A stretch of DNA of 64,000 nucleotides from Streptomyces sp. 2131.1 (GCF_900105515.1 NZ_FNSY01000001.1:2170001-2234000); one strand, 5' to 3'. Counted from the stretch's first letter, positions 1 through 8,922 are shown. Made by a program: numbers and translations. The notes: a model not told the origin generated them from the letters alone.

Positions 1-303
1 CTGCCAGGCGGTGTAGTGCTTGCGCAGCTCGCCCCGGTCCTTCTCGGTCATCTTCGCCCAGTGCGGGGTGCCGTACAGCGTGAGCGCCTCGTCGGGGGTG
101 CCGAGCGGGTCGGACGGGTCGACCTCCAGGCTCCAGTCGATGCGCTTGTTGCCGTCCCACTGCTTGTCCTTGCCCTTCTGGTACAGGGCGAGAAGGCGCT
201 CACGGCCGTCGTCGTAGTCCCAGCTGAAGCGGGCGGCGCCCGACGCGGGCACCGTCCACAGCGGTTCGTCGGGGGCGGTGGTGTAGAGGTCGTGGGTCGA
301 CAC
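1..303 (-). CDS. Ferritin-like diiron protein, N-terminal part
   Basis: Partial gene cut by the window edge. The visible 101 residues read inward from a GTG start at 303, preceded by an AAGGAG ribosome site seven bases upstream. The reading is unbroken and contains a conserved stretch around KRIDWSLEVDPSDPLGTPDE and later HWAKMTEKDRGELRKHY. I recognise this N-terminus from actinobacterial proteins annotated as ferritin-like domain proteins, but the metal-binding helices lie outside the window, so function rests on family memory and on its divergent neighbour at 482, an AurF-like diiron protein. The two probably share the 178-base intergenic region. What it oxidises or stores is not known. Confidence 0.6.
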   Translation of the reverse strand, partial: MSTHDLYTTAPDEPLWTVPASGAARFSWDYDDGRERLLALYQKGKDKQWDGNKRIDWSLEVDPSDPLGTPDEALTLYGTPHWAKMTEKDRGELRKHYTAWQ

Positions 304-481
304 GGACGGCTCCTTCGCCTCGCGAATGCCGGGAAGTCGGCGGGCTCCCCGCTCAGTTGGCAGGTTCACACGCTGGTAGACGCCCGGTCAACAAGTCCGG
401 CACAAGGGATTGACGGCCTTGCTGACAAGCAGTCTCATAAAGGGTGACCGCCGGTAACCCATGTGTGAGGTGCCTCCAGCC

Positions 482-1417
482 ATGACGACCGTCTCCGAAA
501 ACGACCTTCAGACGCTCCGCGACGCCCTCGGCCCGCTCCGCGGCCGCGAACAGATCGCGGAACGGCTGCTGGAGGCCTCGGCCAAGCACTCCTTCGACCC
601 GGACAAGGAGCTCGACTGGGACACCCTGCCCGAGGACGGCAAGTGGTTCTGGCCGCCGGAGCTGATCTCCCTCTACGACACCCCGCTGTGGAAGCGCATG
701 TCGCACGACCAGCGGCTCGAACTCGCCCGGCACGAGGCGGCCTCGCTCGCCTCGCTCGGCATCTGGTTCGAGATCATCCTCATGCAGCTGCTCGTACGGC
801 ACATCTACGACAAGCCCGCGACCAGCAGCCATGTCCGCTACGCGCTCACCGAGATCGCCGACGAGTGCCGGCACTCGATGATGTTCGGCCGCATGATCAC
901 CTGGGGCGACGGGCCCACGTACGCCGTGCCGCGCAGGTACCACAACATGGCGCGCGTCCTCAAAAGCGTGTCCACGACGCCCGGTTCGTTCGCCGGGACG
1001 CTGCTCGGCGAGGAGATCCTCGACTGGATGCAGCGGCTGACCTTCCCCGACGAGCGCGTCCAGCCCCTGGTGCGCGGCGTGACCCGCATCCACGTCATCG
1101 AGGAGGCCCGTCACGTCCGCTACGCCCGCGAGGAACTGCGCCGCCAGATGGTCACCGCGCCCCGCTGGGAACGCGAACTGGCCCGCGTCAGCTGCGGACA
1201 GGCCGCCCGCGTCTTCTCCGTCTGCTTCGTCAACCCGCAGGTGTACGAGAACGTCGGGCTGAACCGCCACGAGGCCGTCGCCCAGGTGAAGGCCAGCGGA
1301 CACCGCGCCGAGGTCATGCAGACGGGCGCCAGGCGGCTGACCGACTTCTTCGAGGACATCGGCGTCCTGAACGGCGTCGGACGCAGGCTGTGGAAGAGCT
1401 CGGGCCTCCTGGCCTAG
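482..1417 (+). CDS. AurF-family diiron oxygenase-like protein
   Basis: A 311-residue protein resembling the AurF/diiron oxygenase family, whose founder oxidises an arylamine to a nitro group. Two carboxylate/histidine helices typical of a ferritin-like diiron centre are visible: EIADECRHSMMFGRM near residue 125 and HVIEEARHVRYAREEL near residue 210. Family length is about 300 residues. I chose the ATG at 482, behind a weak GAGGTG site, over the in-frame ATG at 461. A possible promoter, TTGACG at 410 with TCATAA about 19 bases on, lies upstream. A TetR gene follows after 26 bases, suggesting local control. Substrate is unknown; no biosynthetic cluster surrounds it. Confidence 0.75.
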   Translation: MTTVSENDLQTLRDALGPLRGREQIAERLLEASAKHSFDPDKELDWDTLPEDGKWFWPPELISLYDTPLWKRMSHDQRLELARHEAASLASLGIWFEIILMQLLVRHIYDKPATSSHVRYALTEIADECRHSMMFGRMITWGDGPTYAVPRRYHNMARVLKSVSTTPGSFAGTLLGEEILDWMQRLTFPDERVQPLVRGVTRIHVIEEARHVRYAREELRRQMVTAPRWERELARVSCGQAARVFSVCFVNPQVYENVGLNRHEAVAQVKASGHRAEVMQTGARRLTDFFEDIGVLNGVGRRLWKSSGLLA

Positions 1418-1430
1418 CGGTGGCAGCCCT

Positions 1431-1443
1431 TAGTCTGGGCGGT
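1431..1443 (+). promoter_or_regulatory. Candidate -10 element of a leaderless tetR mRNA
   Basis: TAGTCT at 1431-1436 ends seven bases before the ATG at 1444, the spacing expected if transcription starts at the start codon. There is no Shine-Dalgarno sequence before this ATG. The -35 region is weak. Confidence 0.4.
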
Positions 1444-2196
1444 ATGACCCCTGCCGCAGCCGCGCCGCCCAGCCGTGCGTACCGAAGGCTCAGCGTCGAG
1501 GAGCGGCGCGCCCAGCTGCTGGCAGCGGCGCTCACGCTCTTCGCCCACCGGGCCCCCGACGAGGTCTCGCTCGACGAGGTCGCGACGGTGGCCGGGGTGT
1601 CGCGCCCGCTGGTCTACCGCTACTTCCCCGGCGGGCGCCAGCAGTTGTACGAGGCGGCGCTGCGGTCCGCCGCCGAGCAGCTGAAGCTGTGCTTCGCCGA
1701 GCCCGCCGAGGGTCCGCCGACCGAGCGCGTCACGCGCGTCCTCGACCGCTACCTGGCCTTCGTCGACGAGCACGACGCCGGCTTCAGCGCCCTGCTCCGG
1801 GGCGGCAGCGTCGCCGAGACGTCCCGGACGAGCACCATCGTCGACGAGGTTCGGCGCGCGGCGGCCGAGCAGATCCTGTTCCACCTCGGCCAGGACGAGC
1901 ACAGCGAACCCGCGCCCCGCATGAGCATGATGGTCCGCACCTGGATCGCGGCGGTCGAGGCGGCCTCGCTGATCTGGCTCGACGAGGGCAAGCGGCCGGA
2001 CGCGGCCGAGCTGCGCGACTGGCTGGTCGACCAGTTCATCGGCCTGCTGGCCATCACCTCGGCCTCGGACCCGCAGACCGCCGCCGCCGTGGCCGCGCTG
2101 CTCCCGCTGGAGGCCGTGGAGGGCCCGGCCGGCCGGCTGGCGGACCGGCTGGCCCCGCTGGTGCGCGTCGCCGCGCATCTGCTGCCGGCCGACTGA
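1444..2196 (+). CDS. TetR/AcrR-family transcriptional regulator
   Basis: A 250-residue TetR-type repressor. The N-terminal helix-turn-helix is clear at about residues 18-65, with [20 protein letters not shown] followed by the recognition helix [14 protein letters not shown]. The C-terminal part is the usual variable ligand-binding domain, here ending in an Ala/Leu/Pro-rich tail slightly longer than average. It lies 26 bases after the AurF-like gene on the same strand and most likely controls that gene and/or itself. The start lacks a ribosome site, and the TAGTCT element just upstream suggests leaderless translation. The inducing ligand cannot be told from sequence. Confidence 0.85.
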   Translation: MTPAAAAPPSRAYRRLSVEERRAQLLAAALTLFAHRAPDEVSLDEVATVAGVSRPLVYRYFPGGRQQLYEAALRSAAEQLKLCFAEPAEGPPTERVTRVLDRYLAFVDEHDAGFSALLRGGSVAETSRTSTIVDEVRRAAAEQILFHLGQDEHSEPAPRMSMMVRTWIAAVEAASLIWLDEGKRPDAAELRDWLVDQFIGLLAITSASDPQTAAAVAALLPLEAVEGPAGRLADRLAPLVRVAAHLLPAD

Positions 2197-2230
2197 CCGG
2201 TTGCGCGGGGCCGACCGCGCGATCGGTCAG
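2193..2230. terminator. Hairpin downstream of tetR
   Basis: Two nested inverted repeats: CTGACCG (2193) with CGGTCAG (2224), and inside it GCGCGG with CCGCGC around a short loop. It overlaps the tetR stop codon and has no T-run, as is usual for streptomycete terminators. It could instead be an operator, since it ends beside the next gene's candidate -10 element. Confidence 0.4.
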
Positions 2231-2239
2231 ACTGGCCCG
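2228..2239 (+). promoter_or_regulatory. Candidate -10 element of a leaderless mRNA
   Basis: CAGACT at 2228-2233 ends six bases before the GTG at 2240, which has no Shine-Dalgarno sequence. It is closely similar to the elements at 12779 and 44892. Confidence 0.35.
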
Positions 2240-2542
2240 GTGAGAAGTGAGAACACCGCCTTCGTCGGCGGCCCGCTGGACGGCCGGGTGCTGCCCGTCC
2301 TCACCGGCGCGACCGGCCACCCGCCCAAGTGGTACGAGGTCCCGGTACCGGACGCCGCCGGCGGACCGCCCACCGTGTACGCGTACCGCAGGGCCCCGGC
2401 CGGGTACTCCAAGCGGCTGCACCTGCAACGGGGTTGGGTCTACGAGTACGCCCCCGAAGGACGCGAGCGGCACCGGCCGCGGTGGCCGTGGTCCAAGCCG
2501 GGGGCCGGTGGCGGGCGGAGCCCCGAGGAACCGCCCCACTAG
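2240..2542 (+). CDS. Small conserved hypothetical protein (GGPLDG motif)
   Basis: A 100-residue soluble protein of unknown function. The N-terminus carries [13 protein letters not shown], followed by KWYEVPVPD, a VYAYRRAP stretch and a basic, Pro-rich tail ([12 protein letters not shown]). The GGPLDG pattern recurs in short actinobacterial and phage-associated proteins that I know only as uncharacterised. No signal peptide or membrane segment is present. The GTG at 2240 was chosen because the conserved part starts right after it; a TTG at 2201 would add 13 residues. It sits between tetR and the pseudokinase gene with 53 bases to the latter, so it may be co-transcribed with it. Confidence 0.6.
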   Translation: MRSENTAFVGGPLDGRVLPVLTGATGHPPKWYEVPVPDAAGGPPTVYAYRRAPAGYSKRLHLQRGWVYEYAPEGRERHRPRWPWSKPGAGGGRSPEEPPH

Positions 2543-2595
2543 GATCGGTCGTCCGGTCCAGGGAAGGCCGGACCGGTTACGAGGGGGGATGCGCC

Positions 2596-5175
2596 ATGGA
2601 GGCGCCGCGTCAGGACGATCCAGGCCGTTTCGGGCCGTACACCGTGCTGGCGCGCCTGCGCGAGACGGCCTCCTCGGTGCAGTACCTCGCACGCGGTGAG
2701 GCCGGGACCGACCTCGTCGTCGTCACCGCGGCCCGCCCCGCGCTCGCCGCGCTGCCCGCCTTCCGGCGCCGCTTCGAGGCCGAGACGCGCATCGCGGACC
2801 GGCTGGCCGGCGGCTGGGTCGCGGAGCTGCTGGAGACCCCCGCCGAGGGCTCCGGCGAGGACGAGGGACCGTGGACCGCGTCGCCGTACGTGCCCGCGCT
2901 GACCCTGGCCGAGGCCATCGAGGCCTCGGGGCCGCTGCCCGAGCGTGCCGTGCGGATACTGGGCGCCGGCCTCGCCGAGACGCTGTCCCGGGTGCACGCC
3001 ACCGGGGACGTCCTCCAGGGCCTCTCCCCCCGCACCGTGCTGCTCGCCGAGGACGGCCCCCGGCTCACCGCGTTCGGCCCGCTGGGCGCGGCGGCCGAGG
3101 CGGAGGCGGGCGAGGGCGGCCGGCTCTCCGTGCGGCTCGGCTATCTGACGCCGGAACAGCTCGCGGGCGAGGCGGCGGGTCCCTCGTCCGACCTCTTCGT
3201 GCTCGGCCTGCTGCTCGCGTACGCGGCGACCGGAAGCACCCCGCTGGCGGCCGGCGACCCGGCCGGTGCCGCCGAGCGCATCGCCGCGGGCGACCCCGAA
3301 CTCGACGACGTCCCGGACTCGTTGCGCGACCTGGTCGCCCGGTGCCTGGCGAAGGATCCGGCGGACCGCCCCACGGCGGGGACGGTCGCCGCCGAACTGG
3401 CCCTGGAGGGTGCGGCGGCCCTCGCGGCCGGCGGCTGGCTCCCCGACCGGCTCGCGGCGGACGTGACCGCGCAGGGTGTCGCGGCGCACCGGCTGGCGGC
3501 GGAACCCCGGCCGGGCGAGGCCGCGCCCGACGTCCGGGACGCCGTACCGCCCGTGCCCGCGTGGCAGGAGCCGGCCGGGGCGTCCGAGCCGGTCCTCGAC
3601 ACCCGTACGACGCAGCTCAAGGCCCTCGGGCACCAGCCCGCGCAGCCCGCCCAGCCCGCGCAGCCCGCCGCCCCGTGGCCGAACACGGAGACGTACCAGC
3701 CGCAGCAGCCGTACGCCCCGCAGCCCCAGCTCCAGGCGCAGGCCCAGCCTCAGCCTTCGCAGGCGCAGTTCCCGCAGGCGCCGCAGCCGCTGCCCGTGCC
3801 CCCGGCGCCGGTCCCGGCCACCGCGCCGGCCCCCGGGCCCCGGCGGGGCGGTCTCGACCGGCGGGCGCTGCTGTTCGGCGGCGCCGCGGGCCTGGCCGGC
3901 CTGCTGATCGGCGGGGGTGCGGTCTACGCGACCGGGTCCGGCGACGACGCGAAGGCGGCCCCCGAGGACCCGAAGCCCGCGCCCAGCAAGGCCGGGCCCA
4001 CCCTGGCCGGGACGGCCCCGCAGCCGCGCTGGATCTACACCCACCCGGAGGGCGAGCCCGCACCGCTGACCGCCGCGCTCTGGAAGGACCGGCTGCTGGT
4101 GCTGACCGACGAGAAGCGGGCGAGCGCGGTGGACCTGCGCACCGGGCGCCGGGCCTGGGCGAGCGAGGACGGCGCCGGGGGCCGGGCCGCGCTGCCCGTC
4201 GACGACGAGCACTGCTTCGTGGCGGGCCGGGACACCTTCTTCTGGATCTCCGTGAAGGACGGCAAGGTCGCCCACCGGCTGGCCTGCGCCGACGGTTTCG
4301 AGGACGCGCCGGGGCTCAAGCTCGGCACCCTGGTCGGCGCGGACGCGACGAGCATCTGGTTCACCGCCGCGCACACGGTGACCGTCAAGGCCCCCAAGCC
4401 CAAGAAGGGCAAGAAGCGCGGCAAGGACAAGAAGGTCGTCAAGTCGTACCTGTTCGCGTACGACGTCGCGCAGCGCAAGGAGCTGTGGCGGACCGGGCTG
4501 CCCACCGGCCGCGGCGACGTCGCGCCCGCGTACCGGATGGTCGCGGTCCGCCCGGACTCCGTGGTCGTGCAGCAGCGCCCGTCGTCCCTCACACCCGCGC
4601 AGGTGAAGGCCGCCAAGAAGAAGTCGCGGTTCAGCAGCTACGACCGGAAGACCGGCAAGCTCCAGTGGACCAAGGCGTTCGGCGGCGTCGGGCTCGACGC
4701 GGCGGCCGTGGGCGACGAGGACGGCACGCTGTACGCGGCGGAAGGCACCGGTCTGCGCGCCTTCGGGACGGCTGACGGCAAGGCGAAGTGGGCACTGAAG
4801 GGCGGACGCGGCTCGGTCTACGGGCCCTCGGTCCCGGCGGAGGGCGTGCTGCACACCACCAACGTCAACCAGGAGGTCGGCGCCGTCGACCCGGCGAGCG
4901 GGAAGCCGCGGTGGCAGCGGTCCACGGAGGCGGCGCCCGACTCGGCGGCCCCGCAGATCGCCGTCAGCGGCTCCGGCGACACCCTGCTCGCGGCCGGAGC
5001 CGGCCAGGTCACCGCATTCGCGGCGGCCGACGGCAAGCGCCTGTGGAAGTTCCAGGACATCGGCAACCAGGACCCCGCGGGTGAGACCGTCACCGCCGGC
5101 TACCAGGTACTGGCGTACGACAGGACGGCGGTCGTCCGGCGCGGGCGCACGGTCTACGCGTTCCCGGTCGCCTGA
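2596..5175 (+). CDS. Membrane pseudokinase with PQQ-like beta-propeller
   Basis: An 859-residue protein. Residues about 13-285 follow the Ser/Thr kinase fold (FGPYTVLARLRE at the start; SSDLFVLGLLLAYAATGSTP and RCLAKDPADRPTA in the C-lobe). The catalytic residues are gone: the HRDxKxxN loop reads VLQGLSPRTVLL (about residue 138) and the DFG triad reads AFG (about 160), so it should be a pseudokinase. A Pro/Gln-rich linker (about 330-415) leads to one membrane helix near 424-447. A probably extracytoplasmic PQQ-like propeller with Trp-rich repeats (RRAWASEDG, KELWRTGLP, KLQWTKAF, KPRWQRS, KRLWKFQD) follows. It may sense an outside ligand and signal inside through binding, not phosphorylation. 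ATG 2596 has a G-rich ribosome site. Confidence 0.85.
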   Translation: MEAPRQDDPGRFGPYTVLARLRETASSVQYLARGEAGTDLVVVTAARPALAALPAFRRRFEAETRIADRLAGGWVAELLETPAEGSGEDEGPWTASPYVPALTLAEAIEASGPLPERAVRILGAGLAETLSRVHATGDVLQGLSPRTVLLAEDGPRLTAFGPLGAAAEAEAGEGGRLSVRLGYLTPEQLAGEAAGPSSDLFVLGLLLAYAATGSTPLAAGDPAGAAERIAAGDPELDDVPDSLRDLVARCLAKDPADRPTAGTVAAELALEGAAALAAGGWLPDRLAADVTAQGVAAHRLAAEPRPGEAAPDVRDAVPPVPAWQEPAGASEPVLDTRTTQLKALGHQPAQPAQPAQPAAPWPNTETYQPQQPYAPQPQLQAQAQPQPSQAQFPQAPQPLPVPPAPVPATAPAPGPRRGGLDRRALLFGGAAGLAGLLIGGGAVYATGSGDDAKAAPEDPKPAPSKAGPTLAGTAPQPRWIYTHPEGEPAPLTAALWKDRLLVLTDEKRASAVDLRTGRRAWASEDGAGGRAALPVDDEHCFVAGRDTFFWISVKDGKVAHRLACADGFEDAPGLKLGTLVGADATSIWFTAAHTVTVKAPKPKKGKKRGKDKKVVKSYLFAYDVAQRKELWRTGLPTGRGDVAPAYRMVAVRPDSVVVQQRPSSLTPAQVKAAKKKSRFSSYDRKTGKLQWTKAFGGVGLDAAAVGDEDGTLYAAEGTGLRAFGTADGKAKWALKGGRGSVYGPSVPAEGVLHTTNVNQEVGAVDPASGKPRWQRSTEAAPDSAAPQIAVSGSGDTLLAAGAGQVTAFAAADGKRLWKFQDIGNQDPAGETVTAGYQVLAYDRTAVVRRGRTVYAFPVA

Positions 5176-5272
5176 GCGGTGGGCCGGCCGGTCGCCCGGC
5201 CGGCGGCCCGAGCGGTCGCCCGGCCTGTGGGCCGACCGGCGGCCTGACCCCACCCGCACCCACCCGGCGTAC

Positions 5273-5311
5273 GGGCCGCCGCCTTCCGGGCGAATCCGGA
5301 GGCGGTGGCCC
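5273..5311. terminator. Strong hairpin after pseudokinase gene
   Basis: GGGCCGCCGCCTTCCGG pairs with CCGGAGGCGGTGGCCC around a GCGAAT loop. It is GC-rich without a T-run and separates the pseudokinase gene from the NlpC/P60 gene. Confidence 0.6.
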
Positions 5312-5424
5312 GTCGCCACGCCCGCGGGTTCTTGCATCACCCCCCGCCACGGGTGAGCGTATGGACGAATTGCGCTCACTCATGGGGTAGTCGCACGATT
5401 CACCCCGATTTCGGAGGTGATGAC

Positions 5425-6579
5425 ATGTCGTCGGGCACCCTGGTGCGTTCCTTCGGTACGGCGGCCCTGGCCGCCGTCGTCGTGGTCTCCCCGGCCACCG
5501 CGGTCGCGGCCCCCTCGCCCGCGCCCGCCGTCCCCGGCGCCCCGGCCGGCGGTGTCGCCGGGCTGCTGAGCGAGCTGCAACGGCTCTACCAGCAGGCCGA
5601 AGAGGCCACCGAGGCCTACAACGGCACGGCGGCCGAGCTGAAGAAGCGGGCCGCACGGGCGAAGAAGCTGGACGCCGCCCTCGTCACCGCCCGCCGTTCG
5701 CTGGCCGACAGCCGCGACGCCGCCGGGCAGCTGGCCCGCGAGCAGTACCAGGGCCGGTCCGAACTCTCCGCGTATCTGCGGCTGCTGCTGATGCGCGACC
5801 CCGAGGCCGCCCTGACCCAGGGCCAGGTCATCCAGCGGCTGGCCGCCGGGCGGGCGGCGAGCGTGCGGCGGCTCGGCACGGCCGAGAAGCGGGCCGACGA
5901 GCTGGCGAAGGAGTCCCGCAAGGTGCTGGCCGAGCAGCGGACGCTCGCCGCGCGCAAGAAGAAGGACCGCGACACCGTGCGGACCCGGCTGAAACAGGTG
6001 GAGGCGAAGATCGCCACGCTCTCGGCGGACCAGCTCGACGAGGTCTCCGGCCTGGCCCGGAAGAACACGGACAAGGCTCAGGACGCCCTGGTCGCCTCCG
6101 GGGCGCTCTCCTCGTCCCGGCCGCCGACCGCCCAGGGCGGCCAGGCCGTCGGGTACGCGGTCCGGCAGATCGGCAAGCCGTACGTGTGGGGCGCCGAGGG
6201 CCCCGGTTCCTTCGACTGCTCCGGGCTGACCTCGCAGGCCTGGGCGAGCGCCGGCCGCGTCATCCCGCGCACCTCGCAGGAGCAGTGGCGGCAGCTGACC
6301 CGGGTCCCGATGAACGCGCTGCGCCCCGGCGACCTGGTGGTCTACTTCCCGAAGGCGACCCATGTGGCGCTGTACATCGGCAACGGCCTGGTGGTGCAGG
6401 CGCCCCGCCCCGGCACCAGCGTGAAGGTGTCGCCCGTGGCGTCCAACCCGGTGCTCGGCGCGGTCCGGCCCGACCCGGACGGCTCGCCGCTGGCCTCGTA
6501 CGAGGGCCCCGAACTCCCCGACGGAGCGACGGACGGCTCCGACGAGGGGTACGGGGCCTCGTCGGCCCCGGCCTCGTGA
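5425..6579 (+). CDS. Secreted NlpC/P60 cell-wall hydrolase
   Basis: A 384-residue exported peptidoglycan peptidase. An N-terminal signal sequence (SFGTAALAAVVVVSPATAVA) ends near residue 30. Residues about 45-220 form a charged coiled coil (PcsB-like), and the C-terminal NlpC/P60 domain carries the catalytic Cys in GSFDCSGL (about Cys265) and His in THVALYIG (about His313). Enzymes of this family cut between D-Glu and the diamino acid of the stem peptide. The tail after the domain is Ser/Asp/Pro-rich. ATG 5425 is preceded by an excellent GGAGGTGA ribosome site. The 250-base upstream region contains the terminator of the previous gene; I saw no clear c-di-AMP riboswitch. Confidence 0.9.
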   Translation: MSSGTLVRSFGTAALAAVVVVSPATAVAAPSPAPAVPGAPAGGVAGLLSELQRLYQQAEEATEAYNGTAAELKKRAARAKKLDAALVTARRSLADSRDAAGQLAREQYQGRSELSAYLRLLLMRDPEAALTQGQVIQRLAAGRAASVRRLGTAEKRADELAKESRKVLAEQRTLAARKKKDRDTVRTRLKQVEAKIATLSADQLDEVSGLARKNTDKAQDALVASGALSSSRPPTAQGGQAVGYAVRQIGKPYVWGAEGPGSFDCSGLTSQAWASAGRVIPRTSQEQWRQLTRVPMNALRPGDLVVYFPKATHVALYIGNGLVVQAPRPGTSVKVSPVASNPVLGAVRPDPDGSPLASYEGPELPDGATDGSDEGYGASSAPAS

Positions 6580-6604
6580 CGGCCGGGACCGGAGGGGCGC
6601 GGGG

Positions 6605-7846
6605 TCAGGCGGCCGGGCCCGCCACCGAGGCGAGGTAGGCGTTCGTCTTCTCCGGCTCGAAGAAGAAGTTCTCGAAGTCCGCCGGGTCGTTGAAGCCGTT
6701 GGCGAACCGGTCCGCGACGGGCTGGAGCTGCCCGGCGGCGCCGATCAGGTTCAGCACGTGCTCCGGCGGGACGCCGAGCATCGCGTTGGTCCACTTGGTG
6801 ACGTGCTGGGCGGTGTCCCAGTAGCGGTCGAAGGTGGCCTGCATCCACGCCTCGTCGAACGCGCGGTCGCCGTGCTCGACGATCGCGTTCAGGTAGGCGT
6901 CGGCACACTTGGACGCCGAGTTCGAGCCCTGGCCGGTGATCGGGTCGTTGGCGACGACCACGTCCGCGACGCCGAGCACCAGACCGCCGCCGGGCAGCCG
7001 GCCGACCGGCTTGCGGACGGTGGGGGCATACCGGCCCGCGAGGGTGCCGTTGGCGTCGGTCAGCTCGACCTTGGTGGCGCGGGCGTACTCCCAGGGCGTG
7101 AACCGCTCCATCAGCTCCAGCGTCTTCGCCAGGTGCTCGGAGGGGTCCTTGATGCCCTGGAACGCGTCGAGCGGCCCGCCGGGGACGCCCTCCCAGAACA
7201 GGATGTCGGCGCGGCCGGAGGTGGTCAGGGTCGGCATCACGAAGAGCTCGCCGACGCCCGGGACCAGGTTGCAGCGGACCGCGTCGAACTCCGGGTGCTC
7301 CGGGCGCGGGCCCATGCCGTGCACGTACGCGACGGCCAGCGCGCGCTGCGGGGCGTCGTACGGTGAACGAGCCGCGTCCCGGCCGAACATCGAGACCAGC
7401 TCGCCCTTGCCGGCCGCGACCATCACCAGGTCGTAGGTGCGGGAGAAGTAGTCCAGGTCGGAGACGGCCGCGCCGTGGATGACGAGCTGCCCGCCGCGCT
7501 GGGCGAAGGTCTCCATCCAGCCGGCCATCTTGACGCGCTGGTCGACGGACTGCGCGTACCCGTCGAGCTTGCCGACCCAGTCGACGGCGCGCGAGGAGTC
7601 GGGGGCGGCGACCGAGACGCCGAGGCCCTCGATGCGCGGGGCCTGCGACTCCCAGAAGTTGAGCTGGAGGTCCCGCTCGTGCTGGAGCGCGGTGTGGAAC
7701 ATGCACTGCGTGGACATGACCCGGCCGGAGCGGATCTCGTCGGCGGTGCGGTTGGACATCAGGGTGACTTCGTACCCCTTGGACTGCAGTCCGAGGGCGA
7801 GCTGGAGCCCGGACTGACCGGCTCCGACTATCAGTATCTTCCGCAT
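6605..7846 (-). CDS. Styrene-monooxygenase-like flavoprotein
   Basis: A 413-residue FAD-dependent monooxygenase similar to the StyA (styrene/indole monooxygenase) group. The N-terminal dinucleotide-binding motif GAGQSGLQLALGL is at residues 8-20, and a second FAD contact is likely at LVLGVADVVVANDPITGQGS. StyA enzymes use reduced FAD supplied by a separate reductase; none is encoded nearby. It is the last gene of the conservon operon, starting 31 bases after cvnD with a GGAGAA ribosome site. Other conservons carry a cytochrome P450 at this place, so this enzyme probably takes the same output role. Its substrate is unknown. Confidence 0.8.
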   Translation of the reverse strand: MRKILIVGAGQSGLQLALGLQSKGYEVTLMSNRTADEIRSGRVMSTQCMFHTALQHERDLQLNFWESQAPRIEGLGVSVAAPDSSRAVDWVGKLDGYAQSVDQRVKMAGWMETFAQRGGQLVIHGAAVSDLDYFSRTYDLVMVAAGKGELVSMFGRDAARSPYDAPQRALAVAYVHGMGPRPEHPEFDAVRCNLVPGVGELFVMPTLTTSGRADILFWEGVPGGPLDAFQGIKDPSEHLAKTLELMERFTPWEYARATKVELTDANGTLAGRYAPTVRKPVGRLPGGGLVLGVADVVVANDPITGQGSNSASKCADAYLNAIVEHGDRAFDEAWMQATFDRYWDTAQHVTKWTNAMLGVPPEHVLNLIGAAGQLQPVADRFANGFNDPADFENFFFEPEKTNAYLASVAGPAA

Positions 7847-7877
7847 CGCGGTTCTCCGTTGTGTGGTGCTGAGGGGG

Positions 7878-8525
7878 CTACGCGGGGGTGGCGTCGAGGG
7901 CGTGGCCGACGAGGGCCAGCAGGGACTCGACGACCGTGATCCTGTTGCGCGCGTCCATGATCACTATCGGCACGTGCGCGGGTACGGTCAGGGCCTCCCG
8001 GACGTCCTCGGCCTCGAAGCCCGGCGTTCCCTCGAAGTGGTTGACGGCCACGATGTACGGCAGCCCGCAGCTCTCGAAGTAGTCGAGGGCGGGGAAGCAG
8101 TCGGCGAGGCGGCGGGTGTCGGCCATGACGACGGCACCGATCGCACCGCGCACCAGGTCGTCCCACATGAACCAGAACCGCTGCTGGCCCGGCGTGCCGA
8201 ACACGTACAGCACGAGGTCGTCGTCGAGCGTCAGCCGGCCGAAGTCCATGGCGACCGTCGTGGTGGCCTTGTCCGGGGTGGCGCTGAGGTCGTCGGTGTC
8301 CTCGCTGGCCCGGGTCATCATGGCCTCGGTCTGGAGCGGGGTGATCTCGGAGACCGCGCTGACGAACGTCGTCTTGCCGACGCCGAAGCCGCCCGCGACC
8401 ACGATCTTCGTGGCGATCGGGGCCCGGGTGCGGTCCAGCTGCCAGGGCTGGAGCTTCTCCTCGGGCTGGTCCTCCGGGCCGGGCTGCCGCGGTGCGAACA
8501 GCGACTCAGAGACGGCGGAGTCCAT
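7878..8525 (-). CDS. cvnD: Conservon small GTPase (CvnD)
   Basis: A 215-residue Ras-like GTPase of the conservon D type. The P-loop GGFGVGKTTFVSA begins near residue 47, DFGRLTLDDDLVLYVFGTPGQ gives the switch II region (DTAGQ replaced by FGTPGQ), and VAVNHFEG is the NKxD-equivalent, with Asn and His in place of Asn-Lys. In the one studied conservon the four proteins form a membrane-associated complex resembling eukaryotic G-protein signalling, with the GTPase cycling under the sensor kinase. Its start overlaps the end of cvnC by 20 bases, so translation is coupled. Confidence 0.9.
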   Translation of the reverse strand: MDSAVSESLFAPRQPGPEDQPEEKLQPWQLDRTRAPIATKIVVAGGFGVGKTTFVSAVSEITPLQTEAMMTRASEDTDDLSATPDKATTTVAMDFGRLTLDDDLVLYVFGTPGQQRFWFMWDDLVRGAIGAVVMADTRRLADCFPALDYFESCGLPYIVAVNHFEGTPGFEAEDVREALTVPAHVPIVIMDARNRITVVESLLALVGHALDATPA

Positions 8526-8922
8526 CGAGCACCCTTTCGAGCAGTGCGCGGTCGGGCTGGCCGGTGCCGTGCCCCGTCCCGTACACGCGGATCTTTCCCT
8601 GGTCGGCCAAGTCGCTGAGCAGCACCCTGACCACGCCGAGCGGCATCTTCAGCAGCGCGGAGATCTCCGCGACCGTGCGCATCCGCCGGCAGATCTCGAC
8701 GATGGCCCTCAGCTCCGGCATCACCCGGGAGGCCAGGTTGCCGTTGGTGAGTTCGCGGCGCTCCTCGGGGGCCTCGAGCGCGGCGACGAACGTCTCGACG
8801 AGCAGGACGTGCCCGAAGCGGGTGCGGCCGCCGGTCAGCGAGTACGGGCGGACCCGTGCGGGCCGTTTGCCGGCCCCTCGTACGGGGAGCTTGCGGGCGG
8901 GTCCGGCAGCGGCGTGGCTCAC
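8506..8922 (-). CDS. cvnC: Conservon DUF742 protein (CvnC)
   Basis: A 138-residue DUF742 protein. After a basic N-terminal segment it shows PYSLTGGRTRFGHVLLVETF, then a winged-helix-like half (ICRRMRTVAEISALLKMPLGVVRVLLSDL) and an aromatic-poor end with LLERVLDGLRRL. Members sit between the roadblock protein and the GTPase in all conservons and are thought to link them. The start is GTG at 8922, whose GTGA overlaps the cvnB stop codon. No membrane segment is visible. Confidence 0.9.
   Translation of the reverse strand: MSHAAAGPARKLPVRGAGKRPARVRPYSLTGGRTRFGHVLLVETFVAALEAPEERRELTNGNLASRVMPELRAIVEICRRMRTVAEISALLKMPLGVVRVLLSDLADQGKIRVYGTGHGTGQPDRALLERVLDGLRRL

Noticed and set aside
2539..5379. 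A 946-codon open frame on the minus strand opposite the pseudokinase gene
   Set aside because: Its protein is Arg/Gly/Leu-rich low complexity without any domain, and the opposite strand has clear kinase and propeller motifs. It is a GC-bias shadow.
5176..5424. c-di-AMP riboswitch upstream of the NlpC/P60 gene
   Set aside because: Such riboswitches occur before related genes, but I could not trace the conserved pattern here; the region is explained by a terminator and a promoter.
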